This document shows, piece by piece, positions 42,333 to 50,668 of a stretch of DNA of 64,000 nucleotides. The notes under the pieces are model-generated. The model did no database searches and was not told the origin of the DNA. It saw only the letters and a program-made list of their open reading frames with translations. Origin of the DNA: Nonomuraea guangzhouensis (lineage in GTDB: Bacteria > Actinomycetota > Actinomycetes > Streptosporangiales > Streptosporangiaceae). Position 1 is the stretch's first letter; each line of letters opens with the position of its first letter. The stretch covers positions 237,642 to 301,641 of the forward strand of contig NZ_JAHKRM010000015.1 in the NCBI RefSeq assembly GCF_019396345.1. The letters are read 5' to 3'. Made by a program: the position numbers and the translations under genes.

Positions 42333-43756
42333 GCGATCTTGTTCTCGCTGAGGACCGGCGTGACCTTCGCGGCCATCTCCTTCAAGGCGTCGTCCACGCC
42401 GATCTTGCCGAGCTGCGCCCGCTCCCAGATCGGTATGGCGGTGTCCACGACCTTCTTGTTGGCCGGCAGCCGCAGCACGCCGTCGTCCGAGGCGTAGTCG
42501 GCCATGATCTTCTTGACCAGGTCCGCCTCCTCGACCGGGATGCCGAGCGCCTTGGCGTTGTCCTCCCACGCGGACTGGCGGGCCGGCGCGGCGATCCGGC
42601 GGAACTTGTAGCCGGAGGCGGACAGGTACTCGTGCATGTAGATCCAGGCGGCGTCCTTGTTCTGTGACGAGGCCGCCATCACCAGCGCGCTGCCGACGGC
42701 CGGGGTGGTGCGGCCCTCCGGCCCCTTGGGCACCTGCGTGGCGCCCCATTTGAACGCCTTCTGCTTGGACAGCTCCAGCATGACCCACGCGCCGTTGAGG
42801 AACAGGGCCGCGTGCCCGGACTTGAACGGATCGACCTTCTCCAACAGCTGCAGCTCGGCCAGGCTCGGCACCGCCTTGTCCTTGAGCAGCAGGTCCATCC
42901 AGCGGGCCATGACGTCCCTGGCCTTCGGATCGGTGATCATCACCTTGGACTCGGCCGCGTCCAGGAAGCGCCCGCCGTACGGCATCAGGTACACCGAGCT
43001 CAGGTCCGGCGCCGGCTTGGGCATCGGCGAGACGCCGTAGATCTTCTCCGCGCCCGACCCGCTGGTCAGCTTCTTGGCCGTCTCGAAGAGCTTGTCCCAC
43101 GTCCAGCTCTCGTCCGGGTAGTCCAGCCCGGCCTTGTCGAACAGGTCCTTGTTGTAGAAGAGCAGCTTGGGCGCCATGTCGGTGGGCAGCCCGTACAGCG
43201 CGCTGTCCCGCTTGAAGTAGCCGAGCCCGCGCTGCGGGATGTCCTTCATGTCGAACTCGGGCGTCTTGGCGATGTAGTCGTCCAGCGGCTGCAGGACCTT
43301 GTTGGTGATGAGGTTCTGCGTCCAGGAGTAGTGGTTGTAGAGCACGTCGGGCAGTGAGCCGCCGGCGGCCTGTGCCATGTACTTGGTGAGGAACTGGTCG
43401 AACGGCGCCGACTCGCGCTTGATCTCGATGTTCGGGTGGCGCTTCTTGAAGAAGAAGTCGAACTGCGCGTTGCGTACCTCGGTGACGGCGTCCGTGGTGA
43501 ACGCCAGTGTGATCACGACCTTGGACGCCGGGTCGGGCACGTCCGTCTTCGGCCAGGTCAGCGAGTTGTTGAGCTGTTCGGCCTCTTCGAAGGGCCAGTC
43601 ATCGCTGGCCGGTCGGTTCGGGTCGATCACTTGGGCGCCCGACTTGACCGGGGCCGCCGCCTGCTTCGCCTGACGGTTGTCGCCGCAGGCGGACAGTACG
43701 GGCGCGGTCGCCGCCGCCACCGCGAGGGCCAGCATCTGCCGGCGGTTCATCTCCAT
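42329..43756 (-). CDS. Sugar ABC transporter substrate-binding lipoprotein
   Basis: 475 residues. A twin-Arg-like N-terminus (MNRRQMLAL) is followed by the lipobox LSAC, then a CUT1 binding-protein fold with FDQFLTKYMAQAAGGSLPDVL and the hinge block GLPTDMAPKLLFYNKDLFDKAGL. It anchors outside the membrane and delivers an oligosaccharide to the two permeases. It is positioned between fucosidase and the permeases, so the ligand is probably fucose-containing; this is inferred from context only. Confidence 0.92.
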   Translation of the reverse strand: MEMNRRQMLALAVAAATAPVLSACGDNRQAKQAAAPVKSGAQVIDPNRPASDDWPFEEAEQLNNSLTWPKTDVPDPASKVVITLAFTTDAVTEVRNAQFDFFFKKRHPNIEIKRESAPFDQFLTKYMAQAAGGSLPDVLYNHYSWTQNLITNKVLQPLDDYIAKTPEFDMKDIPQRGLGYFKRDSALYGLPTDMAPKLLFYNKDLFDKAGLDYPDESWTWDKLFETAKKLTSGSGAEKIYGVSPMPKPAPDLSSVYLMPYGGRFLDAAESKVMITDPKARDVMARWMDLLLKDKAVPSLAELQLLEKVDPFKSGHAALFLNGAWVMLELSKQKAFKWGATQVPKGPEGRTTPAVGSALVMAASSQNKDAAWIYMHEYLSASGYKFRRIAAPARQSAWEDNAKALGIPVEEADLVKKIMADYASDDGVLRLPANKKVVDTAIPIWERAQLGKIGVDDALKEMAAKVTPVLSENKIA

Positions 43757-43769
43757 GGGGGTGGGCCTT

Positions 43770-45065
43770 TCACAGGAAGAGCTCGATCACCGGCACCGCC
43801 ACGTCCGGGCGCTGGACCGGGAGCTGGAGGGTGAGGGTCTGAGACGGCAGCGTGCCCAGCTGGGAGTTGCCGCTGTCGACGGCCGGGTCGGGGACCAGCG
43901 TGCGGATCTCCGAGGCGTCGTTGAGCAACTGCGCGTAGCGGACCTTGCCCGCCAGTCCCGGCAGGTGCAGATGCCGGTACGGCCAGGCGAGCAGGTGCAC
44001 GTAGAGCCGGTCGCCACGCTGTGTGTAACGGCAGTCCGGCGGTGCCTCGAAGGTGCTCGGGCCCGCGCCGTAGATGGAGCGGCCGTGCAGCCGCATCCAG
44101 TCCCCGATGCCCCGCAGCGTCTCCAGTGCCCGGGGGTCGAACGCGCCGCGCCCGTCGGGGCCGACGTTGAGCAGCAGGTTGCCGTTCTTGGAGACGCTGT
44201 CGACCAGCATGCGTACGAGCAGGTCGACCGACTTGTAGTCGAGGTTGTCGCGGTCGTAGCCCCAGCTTCCGTTGAGCGTCTGGCACGCCTCCCACACCTC
44301 GGCGGGGGCCGCGGCGGGCTGGAACTGCTCCGGAGTGGTGAAGTCGCCGGGGATCTCCAGCCGATTGTTGAGCATGATGTCCGGCTGGAGCCTTCTGACC
44401 AGCGCGGCCAGTTCTTCCGAGCGCCAGTCGGCCGCGCCCTTCGCGCCCGGCGTGAGCTGCCCGTTGCGCCGCCGGTTGGTGTAGGAGAAGTCAAACCACA
44501 TGGTGTCGATGCGGCCGTAGCGGGTCAGCAGCTCCTCGACCTGCCCATGGAGATAGGCCTGATATTTCGTGATGTCTCGGTCATTATTGGTCAGACCTTC
44601 ACGCCATGCGGGATGCAGTCCGTCAATGGGAAAGTCAGGGTGATGCCAATCGAGCAGCGAGTGGTAGAAGCCCACGCCGAGCCCTCGGCCGCGGAAGGCC
44701 TCGACGATCGGGCCGACCAGGTCCTTGCCGTGCGGCGTGCCCGCCACCGAGTAGTCGGTGAGCGCGGAGTCCCACAGGCAGAAGCCGTCGTGGTGCTTGG
44801 TCGTCAGCACCATGTAGCGCATCCCCGCTCCGGCGGCGGCCTCGGCCCAGGCGTCCGGGTCGAACAGATCGGGATCGAAGTGCTCGAAATAGGGCTGGTA
44901 CTGCTCGTCCGTGAGCCGCTCGCGCTGCTTGACCCACTCGTGGCGGGCGGCGAGCGCGTACAGGCCCCAGTGGATGAACAAGCCGAAGCGTTGCTCCCTG
45001 AACTCGGCCAGCCGGGCAGGAGAGATCCGATGTGTCGATCCGTCAGCATCCGAAGCGTGAGGCAT
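43770..45065 (-). CDS. Alpha-L-fucosidase (GH29)
   Basis: Retaining glycosidase releasing L-fucose. The 431 residues show FGLFIHWGLYALAARHEWV, MVLTTKHHDGFCLW, GVGFYHSLLDWHHPDFP and DTMWFDFSY, whose Asp after WF is the nucleophile. The fold ends with a beta-sandwich. No signal peptide is visible, so it acts inside the cell on imported oligosaccharides. First gene of a six-gene operon; a ROK-type box and a LacI-type site lie upstream. Confidence 0.94.
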   Translation of the reverse strand: MPHASDADGSTHRISPARLAEFREQRFGLFIHWGLYALAARHEWVKQRERLTDEQYQPYFEHFDPDLFDPDAWAEAAAGAGMRYMVLTTKHHDGFCLWDSALTDYSVAGTPHGKDLVGPIVEAFRGRGLGVGFYHSLLDWHHPDFPIDGLHPAWREGLTNNDRDITKYQAYLHGQVEELLTRYGRIDTMWFDFSYTNRRRNGQLTPGAKGAADWRSEELAALVRRLQPDIMLNNRLEIPGDFTTPEQFQPAAAPAEVWEACQTLNGSWGYDRDNLDYKSVDLLVRMLVDSVSKNGNLLLNVGPDGRGAFDPRALETLRGIGDWMRLHGRSIYGAGPSTFEAPPDCRYTQRGDRLYVHLLAWPYRHLHLPGLAGKVRYAQLLNDASEIRTLVPDPAVDSGNSQLGTLPSQTLTLQLPVQRPDVAVPVIELFL

Positions 45066-45084
45066 GGCCGTACCGTAGACCTGG

Positions 45085-45107
45085 TAATTAACTTCGTCAA
45101 GAATTGA
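45085..45107. promoter_or_regulatory. Candidate ROK operator, copy 1
   Basis: A 23-bp box containing TTAACTTCGTCAA (45088-45100), an imperfect TTAAC-TTC-GTTAA palindrome, and the flank GAATTGA. It matches the box at 53631-53653 at 22 of 23 positions. It lies 20 bases upstream of the fucosidase start and in the promoter of the divergent GH97 gene. The ROK regulator encoded at 52450-53622 is the likely ligand. Confidence 0.7.
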
Positions 45108-45108
45108 A

Positions 45109-45124
45109 TTGCAATCGCTTGCAA
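45109..45124. promoter_or_regulatory. LacI-family operator
   Basis: TTGCAATCGCTTGCAA is a perfect match to the TTGCAANCGNTTGCAA palindrome bound by LacI/GalR-type regulators. It begins one base after the ROK-type box, between the fucosidase and GH97 genes. No LacI-family gene is present in the window, so the regulator must act from elsewhere. Confidence 0.75.
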
Positions 45125-45240
45125 CCTAGGCTCGGGCACGTTGTGAGGAGCTCAGCGGGGCCGGCGCGCGCCGCTCGTCCGAGCCGGCGCACCCGAGCGG
45201 GCTGCCGATGAGTCCTCCTATCTCTGTTCTGGAGGGCCCT

Positions 45241-46986
45241 GTGCCGAAGTGGACGCTCAGTGATGAAGACCTGGAAGTCGCGGTCGAACTCTCGCCCGAC
45301 GGCGAGCCGAGCCTGGAGGTGCGGCGCGGCGGTCGCGTGGTGGTGCGGCCGTCCAGGCTGGGCCTGCGGGCCGCGCACGAGGACCTGAGCACGGGCCTGG
45401 CCTTCGACGAGCTGTCGTCCAGGCAGGTGGCGGAGACCTATGACACGGTGACCGGCAAGCGGCGCGAGCACCGCTACACGGCCAAGGAGTGGACGCTGTC
45501 GTTCACCAAGGGCGCGCACCGGCTCGACCTGGAGGTGCGGATCGGCGGCCACGGCGTGGCATATCGGTACGTGGTTCCGTGGACCGGACCGGTGACCGTA
45601 ATTGACGAAATTTCGGAGTATGTGGTGCCGGGGGAGGCTCGGGCGGTGCTCCTGCCGTACGAGAACGGGCGCTGCGACTACGAGGAGATCCACCGGCACG
45701 GTCAGGTCGCCGACGCCGAGCCCATCCTGTACGGCTACCCGTCGCTCTTCCAGATCGGCGAGACCTGGCTGTTCGTCACCGAGTCGAACCTGGACAGCGG
45801 CTACGCGGGCACCCGGCTCCGCTTCGACGGCCACGCCTTCCGGCTCGACCTGCCCGACCCGTACGTGACGGCGGCCAGCCCGCTCGTCACCCCGTGGCGC
45901 ACGATGATCATCGGTGACCTGGACACGATCGTGGCCAGCGACCTGGTGACCAGCCTGGCCGCGCCGTCGGCGGTGGCCGACACCTCGTGGATCCGGCCCG
46001 GCGCCGCGGCCTGGTCGTGGTGGTCCGACGGGCCGTCCACGCGTGACCTGGAGGCGCAGAAGCGCTGGGTCGACTTCGCCGCCGAGCACGGCTGGCCGTA
46101 CGTGCTGGCCGACGCCGGGTGGAACAAGGAGTGGATGCCCGAGCTGATCGCCTACGCCGCGGCCAGGGATGTCGGCGTCTGGCTCTGGTCGCACTGGCAG
46201 CACGTCGACACCGAGCTGGAACACCGCGAGAAGCTCGCGCTCTGGAAGGAATGGGGCGCCGTCGGCGTCAAGATCGACTTCACCGAGTCCGACGGCCAGG
46301 ACCGGATGCGCTGGTTCGACGCCATCCTGGCCGCCACCGCCCGGCTGCAGCTCATGGTCGTCTTCCACGGCGGCACGATCCCACGCGGCACCGAGCGGAC
46401 CTGGCCGCAGTTCATGACCGCGGAGGCGGTCAAGGGCGCCGAGTGGATCAAGCCGAAGCCCGGCAAGCTGCCGCTCTATCCGCCCGCGCACTACCTGTCG
46501 CTCGCGTTCACCCGCAACGTGCAGGGCCCGATGGACTTCACCCCGTGCACGTTCACCGCGGTCCGCAGCATCTCCGCCGGATTCGAGCTCGCGCTGTCGG
46601 TGATCTTCGAGTCGGGCGTCCAGCACTTCGCCGACAGCATCGAGTCCTACCGGGCAAGGCCCGAGGCGTTGCGGCTGCTCTCCGGCGTCCCCACCGCATG
46701 GGACGACACGCGGCTGCTCTCCGGCGACCCCGCCGACCACATCCTGCTGGCCAGGAGGAGCGGCGACGAATGGTACGTCGGCGCGGGCGTGTCGGGCGAG
46801 GCCCGCACGCTCACCGTGCCGCTCGACTTCCTGGACGCGGGGGAGTGGGCGGCCGAGATCTACCGGGACGCCCCCGACGACGGCATCCTCGCCGAGACGG
46901 CGACCGTCTCCGCCGGGGGCAAGCTCGACCTCGCCGTATCCCCCAACGGCGGGTTCACCCTCCATCTGAGGAGAGAGACCTCATGA
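45241..46986 (+). CDS. GH97-family alpha-glycosidase
   Basis: 581 residues with the three GH97 parts: an N-terminal beta-sandwich, the (beta/alpha)8 barrel (PGAAAWSWWSDG, PYVLADAGWNKEW, VGVKIDFTESDGQDRMRWF, VVFHGGTIPRGTERTWPQ, FTRNVQGPMDFTP) and a C-terminal beta domain. The KIDF Asp could be the nucleophile of the retaining, galactosidase-like subgroup. No signal peptide. GTG 45241 has GGAGG at 45231-45235; ATG 45208 is in frame. Likely acts on imported oligosaccharide. Confidence 0.88.
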   Translation: MPKWTLSDEDLEVAVELSPDGEPSLEVRRGGRVVVRPSRLGLRAAHEDLSTGLAFDELSSRQVAETYDTVTGKRREHRYTAKEWTLSFTKGAHRLDLEVRIGGHGVAYRYVVPWTGPVTVIDEISEYVVPGEARAVLLPYENGRCDYEEIHRHGQVADAEPILYGYPSLFQIGETWLFVTESNLDSGYAGTRLRFDGHAFRLDLPDPYVTAASPLVTPWRTMIIGDLDTIVASDLVTSLAAPSAVADTSWIRPGAAAWSWWSDGPSTRDLEAQKRWVDFAAEHGWPYVLADAGWNKEWMPELIAYAAARDVGVWLWSHWQHVDTELEHREKLALWKEWGAVGVKIDFTESDGQDRMRWFDAILAATARLQLMVVFHGGTIPRGTERTWPQFMTAEAVKGAEWIKPKPGKLPLYPPAHYLSLAFTRNVQGPMDFTPCTFTAVRSISAGFELALSVIFESGVQHFADSIESYRARPEALRLLSGVPTAWDDTRLLSGDPADHILLARRSGDEWYVGAGVSGEARTLTVPLDFLDAGEWAAEIYRDAPDDGILAETATVSAGGKLDLAVSPNGGFTLHLRRETS

Positions 46987-47774
46987 TCAAGCGCCTGAGC
47001 GGCGCCCTCGCCGCCCTCACCCTCATCGCGTTACCCACCGCGCCCGCCTCGGCCACGGCGGCCGTCTGGACGCAGCGCTGGAACCCGAGCCCGGCCGGCC
47101 AGACGGTCGCGCAGGCCTTCGAGGGCATCGAGGACGACCGCTCCGACTCCCACTCCGGCGTCACCCACATCTACGTCTCCGGCGACGCCTACCGCTTCGA
47201 CATGCACACCCAGGACCGCGACGGCGACGACCGGCAGCGCAACGAGGTCAAGGGCATGCGGACGAGCAGCAGCGCGTACATCAAGATCCTGAAGAACCAG
47301 GTCTGGCGCATCTCCTACCAGATGTACATCCCGACCTCGCTCGACGCGACCAGCTCCTTCACCCACATCGCGCAGATGAAGGTGCCCGGCTCCGGCGCGC
47401 CCCTCTACACGATGTCGCTGCCCATCTCGGGCGGCACGCCGAAGATCAACGTCCGCTACTGGGACGAGGACGAGCAGACGCACGAGGTCGGCAACACGAA
47501 CCTGAACCCGATCCAGGGCAAGTGGCTCGACACCACCTTCGAGTTCAAGGCGTCGGACAGCGGCTACCTGCGCTGGACGCTCAAGGACGGCTCGACGACG
47601 CTGGTCGACAAACGCCTCGACAACACCGATCTCTGGCGCGCCGACACCGACTACCTCCGGCCCAAGTGGGGCATCTACCGCAGTATCAACAGCTCCGGTC
47701 TGCAGAACACGTACCTGCTGATCAGGAACCTGCGTGCGGAGCAGCAGACGGCCGCCGCGGCGGAGGGCCCGTGA
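46983..47774 (+). CDS. Secreted polysaccharide-lyase-like jelly-roll protein
   Basis: 263 residues with a signal peptide (MIKRLSGALAALTLIAL, cleavage near ASA). The mature domain has RQRNEVKGM and RPKWGIYRS, the RxE-type and K-x-G-x-Y motifs of the PL7/PL20/heparin-lyase-I jelly-roll fold. A polysaccharide lyase acting outside the cell is likely; the polymer is unknown. It overlaps the GH97 stop by 4 bases. The downstream gene is a clear paralogue. Confidence 0.78.
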   Translation: MIKRLSGALAALTLIALPTAPASATAAVWTQRWNPSPAGQTVAQAFEGIEDDRSDSHSGVTHIYVSGDAYRFDMHTQDRDGDDRQRNEVKGMRTSSSAYIKILKNQVWRISYQMYIPTSLDATSSFTHIAQMKVPGSGAPLYTMSLPISGGTPKINVRYWDEDEQTHEVGNTNLNPIQGKWLDTTFEFKASDSGYLRWTLKDGSTTLVDKRLDNTDLWRADTDYLRPKWGIYRSINSSGLQNTYLLIRNLRAEQQTAAAAEGP

Positions 47775-48979
47775 AGCTCACTCGCCTGGCGGGCGCGCTC
47801 GCCACACTCGCCCTGATCGCGACCGCCACCCCCGCCACCGCGGAGCCCACCCCGTCCCAGTCGGGTCGGCCGCGATGGGAGCTCCGATGGGACCCGAGCG
47901 TCAGGAAGGACGGTGTCAAGGCGTTCGAGGCGCTGGAGGACGACCGGCGCGGCTCCCACCCTGAGGGTCAGCCGCACGTCTTCACGGACAAGGACGCCTG
48001 GAAGTTCACCGCCCACCTGGAGGACCGCGACGGCTCGGACCGCATGCGCAACGAGGTACGCGGCATGCGCGGCCACGACGGCGCCCCGCTGGAGATCCGC
48101 AAGGACGAGACCTGGCGGATCAGCTACCGCATGTACATTCCGGACACCCTCGACGCGACCACCTCCTTCACCCACATCTGGCAGTTGAAGAACTCCGACG
48201 TCGGCACCCCGATCGCGCAGATCTCGCTGCCGGTCATCGGGGGAGTCCAGAAGATCGCGGCCCGCTACTGGACGCTCCCGGACAACGCCTCGCACGACTT
48301 CGCCACCGCCGACCTGGAGCCGATCCAGAACAAGTGGGTCACCACCACGCTGGAGTTCAAGTCGAGCGACGACGGCTACATGCGCTGGACCCTGGCGGAC
48401 GGCAGCCGGACGATCGCCGACCAGAAGGTCGAGCACATCGACCTGTGGTGGACCCAGGAGCAGTACAACCGTCCCAAGTGGGGCATCTACCGCAGCATCA
48501 AGAGCGCCGGGCTGCAGGAGACGTACCTGCTGGTCAAGGACCTGAAGGCGTGGCAGCTCGGCCCGGCGACGCCGCCGGTCAAGCTGCCGGCGCCGGACCG
48601 GAGCCCAGGCGCCTATGAGGCCGAGCGGGTGGGCAACGTCTGGGAGGGCGCGGCCGAGCCCGCCTACTGCGCGGTCTGCTCGGGCGGCCGGAAGGTGATC
48701 CTCATCGGCGGCAACGTCTATGACTACGCCGTGGTCAAGGGTGTGCTGTCGGAGACCACCGGCACCCGGAAGATGACCGTGCACGCGCTGGTGGACGGCG
48801 CGCAGACGTTCGCGGTCAGCGTCAACGGGGCCGACTCGATCCAGGTGCCGATGACCGGGACCAAGGACACGGTGACGACCGCGACCGTGCCGGTGGACCT
48901 GGTGGCCGGGGTCAACACGATCCGGTTCTTCAGCCTCACGGCCAGGGGTCCCGAGCTCGACAAGATCGTCATCAGCTGA
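47771..48979 (+). CDS. Secreted lyase-like protein with C-terminal carbohydrate-binding domain
   Basis: 402 residues: a signal peptide (LAGALATLALIATATPATA), a jelly-roll domain paralogous to the upstream protein (DRMRNEVRGM, RPKWGIYRS), a Pro-rich linker near 280, and a C-terminal CBM6/CBM35-like domain beginning YEAERVGN and ending ELDKIVIS. The two genes overlap (GTGA) and share about half their lyase-domain residues by eye, indicating tandem duplication with gain or loss of the binding module. Confidence 0.78.
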   Translation: MKLTRLAGALATLALIATATPATAEPTPSQSGRPRWELRWDPSVRKDGVKAFEALEDDRRGSHPEGQPHVFTDKDAWKFTAHLEDRDGSDRMRNEVRGMRGHDGAPLEIRKDETWRISYRMYIPDTLDATTSFTHIWQLKNSDVGTPIAQISLPVIGGVQKIAARYWTLPDNASHDFATADLEPIQNKWVTTTLEFKSSDDGYMRWTLADGSRTIADQKVEHIDLWWTQEQYNRPKWGIYRSIKSAGLQETYLLVKDLKAWQLGPATPPVKLPAPDRSPGAYEAERVGNVWEGAAEPAYCAVCSGGRKVILIGGNVYDYAVVKGVLSETTGTRKMTVHALVDGAQTFAVSVNGADSIQVPMTGTKDTVTTATVPVDLVAGVNTIRFFSLTARGPELDKIVIS

Positions 48980-48989
48980 GCCCGAACGA

Positions 48990-49020
48990 ACGGCCCGCAC
49001 CCAACTCGGGTGCGGGCCGT
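48990..49020 (+). terminator. Terminator after the lyase-like pair
   Basis: Perfect 13-bp stem (48990-49002 with 49008-49020) and a 5-base loop, 11 bases after the stop codon. It is followed by ACCCCCTTAG, so the T-tract is weak. Confidence 0.75.
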
Positions 49021-49038
49021 ACCCCCTTAGGAGAGGCC

Positions 49039-49612
49039 ATGGCACACGACCTCAGCAGGCGCGGATTGATCGTGGCGGGAGGCACGCTGGCGATCGCCGC
49101 GGCGGCCGGCGCCGCGCCCGCGGGCGCCACCACGTTCTGGCAGTCCAAGCTGGTCTCCTACGACCGGCGCGGGCGGCTGGCCTACGCGCAGGACGCCGAG
49201 GGCAACCGCATCCCGGACTTCAGCCACGCCGGATACCGCAACGGCGAGCGGCCGATCCCGCACGCGCGGGTGGTCAAGGCCATCCGGCCGGTCGAGGGCG
49301 ACAACACCGCGCACGTCCAGGCCGCCCTCGACGAGATCGCGGCGCTGCCCCGCCGGCTGCGCGGCGCGCTGCTCCTGCTGCCCGGCCTCTACCCGGTCGC
49401 CGGCACCCTGTACGTACGCGCCGACGGCATGGTCCTGCGCGGCAGCGGCGACGGCGCGGACCCGGCGGGCAACACGATCATCAAGGCCACCGGCAACAAC
49501 CCCAAGGACCGCGACGTCATCGTGGTCGGCGGCGCCGCGGCGGGCGGCTGGAAGGGGGAGGTGCCGGGCACCCGTACCGACATCACCACTGACTTCGTGC
49601 AGGTGGGCGCGC
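49039..49612 (+). pseudogene. Beta-helix (pectate-lyase-like) protein, 5' fragment
   Basis: About 190 residues with a Tat-type N-terminus (SRRGLIVAGG), then FWQSKLVSYD and a pectate-lyase-like opening (VQAALDEIAALP, GALLLLPGLYPVAGTLYVRADGMVLRGSGDG). Similarity ends at about 49610, where foreign DNA begins; a chance ORF continues to 49872. The remaining beta-helix coils resume at about 49920. It is part of the polysaccharide-degradation run but is inactivated. Confidence 0.75.
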
Positions 49613-49916
49613 GCGAGTGTCCTCTGGGGCGCGAGCGTGCAATGACCGGAACTGATTGCGACGTCTCAATCACGTACGGTAAGGTTTCCGTGATCGAACT
49701 GGCAAGCGATAACCAAGCTGGCCGTGAGATCGCTTCCTGGATTCATCGGTACGACGAGGCCGCCGGACGGGCGGTGACAGGACGTGGAGACTTGCCGGTA
49801 GGCGGGTCGGTGAAGCGTCAAGCATCCTGTTCCACAGCTCGTGCTGCTTATGCGGCATGGGCTGCTGCGTAAGCAGCACAGGAATCCTCGCCTCTTCAGA
49901 GCGAGGAGCACGTCAA
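49613..49916 (+). mobile_element. IS605-type right-end remnant inside the beta-helix gene
   Basis: Foreign-looking, lower-GC DNA. At its right end a hairpin (CCTCGC 49886-49891 with GCGAGG 49901-49906) is followed by CACGTCAA, the layout of TnpB-type elements whose right ends finish in a hairpin plus GTCAA. Only the 3' end of an element seems present; no TnpB domain is recognisable. Its hairpin differs from that of the intact element at 55.8-57.6 kb, so it is another subfamily. Confidence 0.55.
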
Positions 49917-50668
49917 AAGTGGGACCGGGCCGGGCTCGTTACCCAGATGGGAGTCGAGTGGCTGCGCGGACATCGAGTATCACGGCGACTCCGAGCGGGA
50001 CGAGGACCACGCCGATCGCGCTGCTGCGCACCGAGGACTTCTGGGTGCGCAGCAGCACGATGCTGCACTTCACCCAGGCCGGGGTGGCCACCCAGGAGAC
50101 GACTCGTGCCATCGTCGAGAACTGCCGCGCCATCGACCCGGTCAGCATCGTCACCGGCAGCAGGCGCTACAACTTCAACACCTACGTGTACTCGCAGCAG
50201 GTGCTCTTCCGCGACTGCTACGCCTACAAGTCGCGGCACGCCTTCGTCTCCAACGGGCACAGCACGGTGTCGGGCGTGGTGTTCCTGCGGGGGACGGCCG
50301 AGTACGCGCTGAACTCCAGTGAAGGCCACCGCCGCTGGTCCCAGGGCCTGCTGTACGACGGTCACCGCGACATCGACCCGCACTACGACTACACGCTCGG
50401 CCTGTACAACCGGGGCCGCTACGGCACCTCGCACGGCTGGTCGGCGGCGCACTCGGTGGCCTGGCGGTGCGACGTGTCGACCAGCAGGCTCATCGTCCAG
50501 AAGCCGCCGACGGCCCAGAACTACGCGATCGGCTGCCTGGGCACGGTCACCGGCGACGGCCCCTTCCAGCAGCCCGCCGGGTACATCGAGGGCACCGGGC
50601 AGCCGGGTCTCCTCCCGCCGTCGCTGTACGAGGCGCAGTTCCTCGACCGGCTACGCGACGGCTTCTGA
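49917..50668 (+). pseudogene. Beta-helix protein, 3' fragment
   Basis: Continuation of the interrupted gene. From about 50020 one frame reads ALLRTEDFWVRSSTMLHFTQAGV and ends FLDRLRDGF, with FNTYVYSQQVLFRDCYAYKS and HAFVSNGHSTVSGVVFL as beta-helix coils. The stretch before it reads DIEYHGDSERDEDHA in a different frame, so at least one frameshift exists besides the insertion. The stop overlaps that of the convergent alpha-galactosidase. Confidence 0.75.

Noticed and set aside
39519..42497. 992-residue plus-strand open frame opposite the aldo/keto reductase and permease genes
   Set aside because: His/Arg/Gln-rich composition with no domain; antisense shadow of genes with clear motifs.
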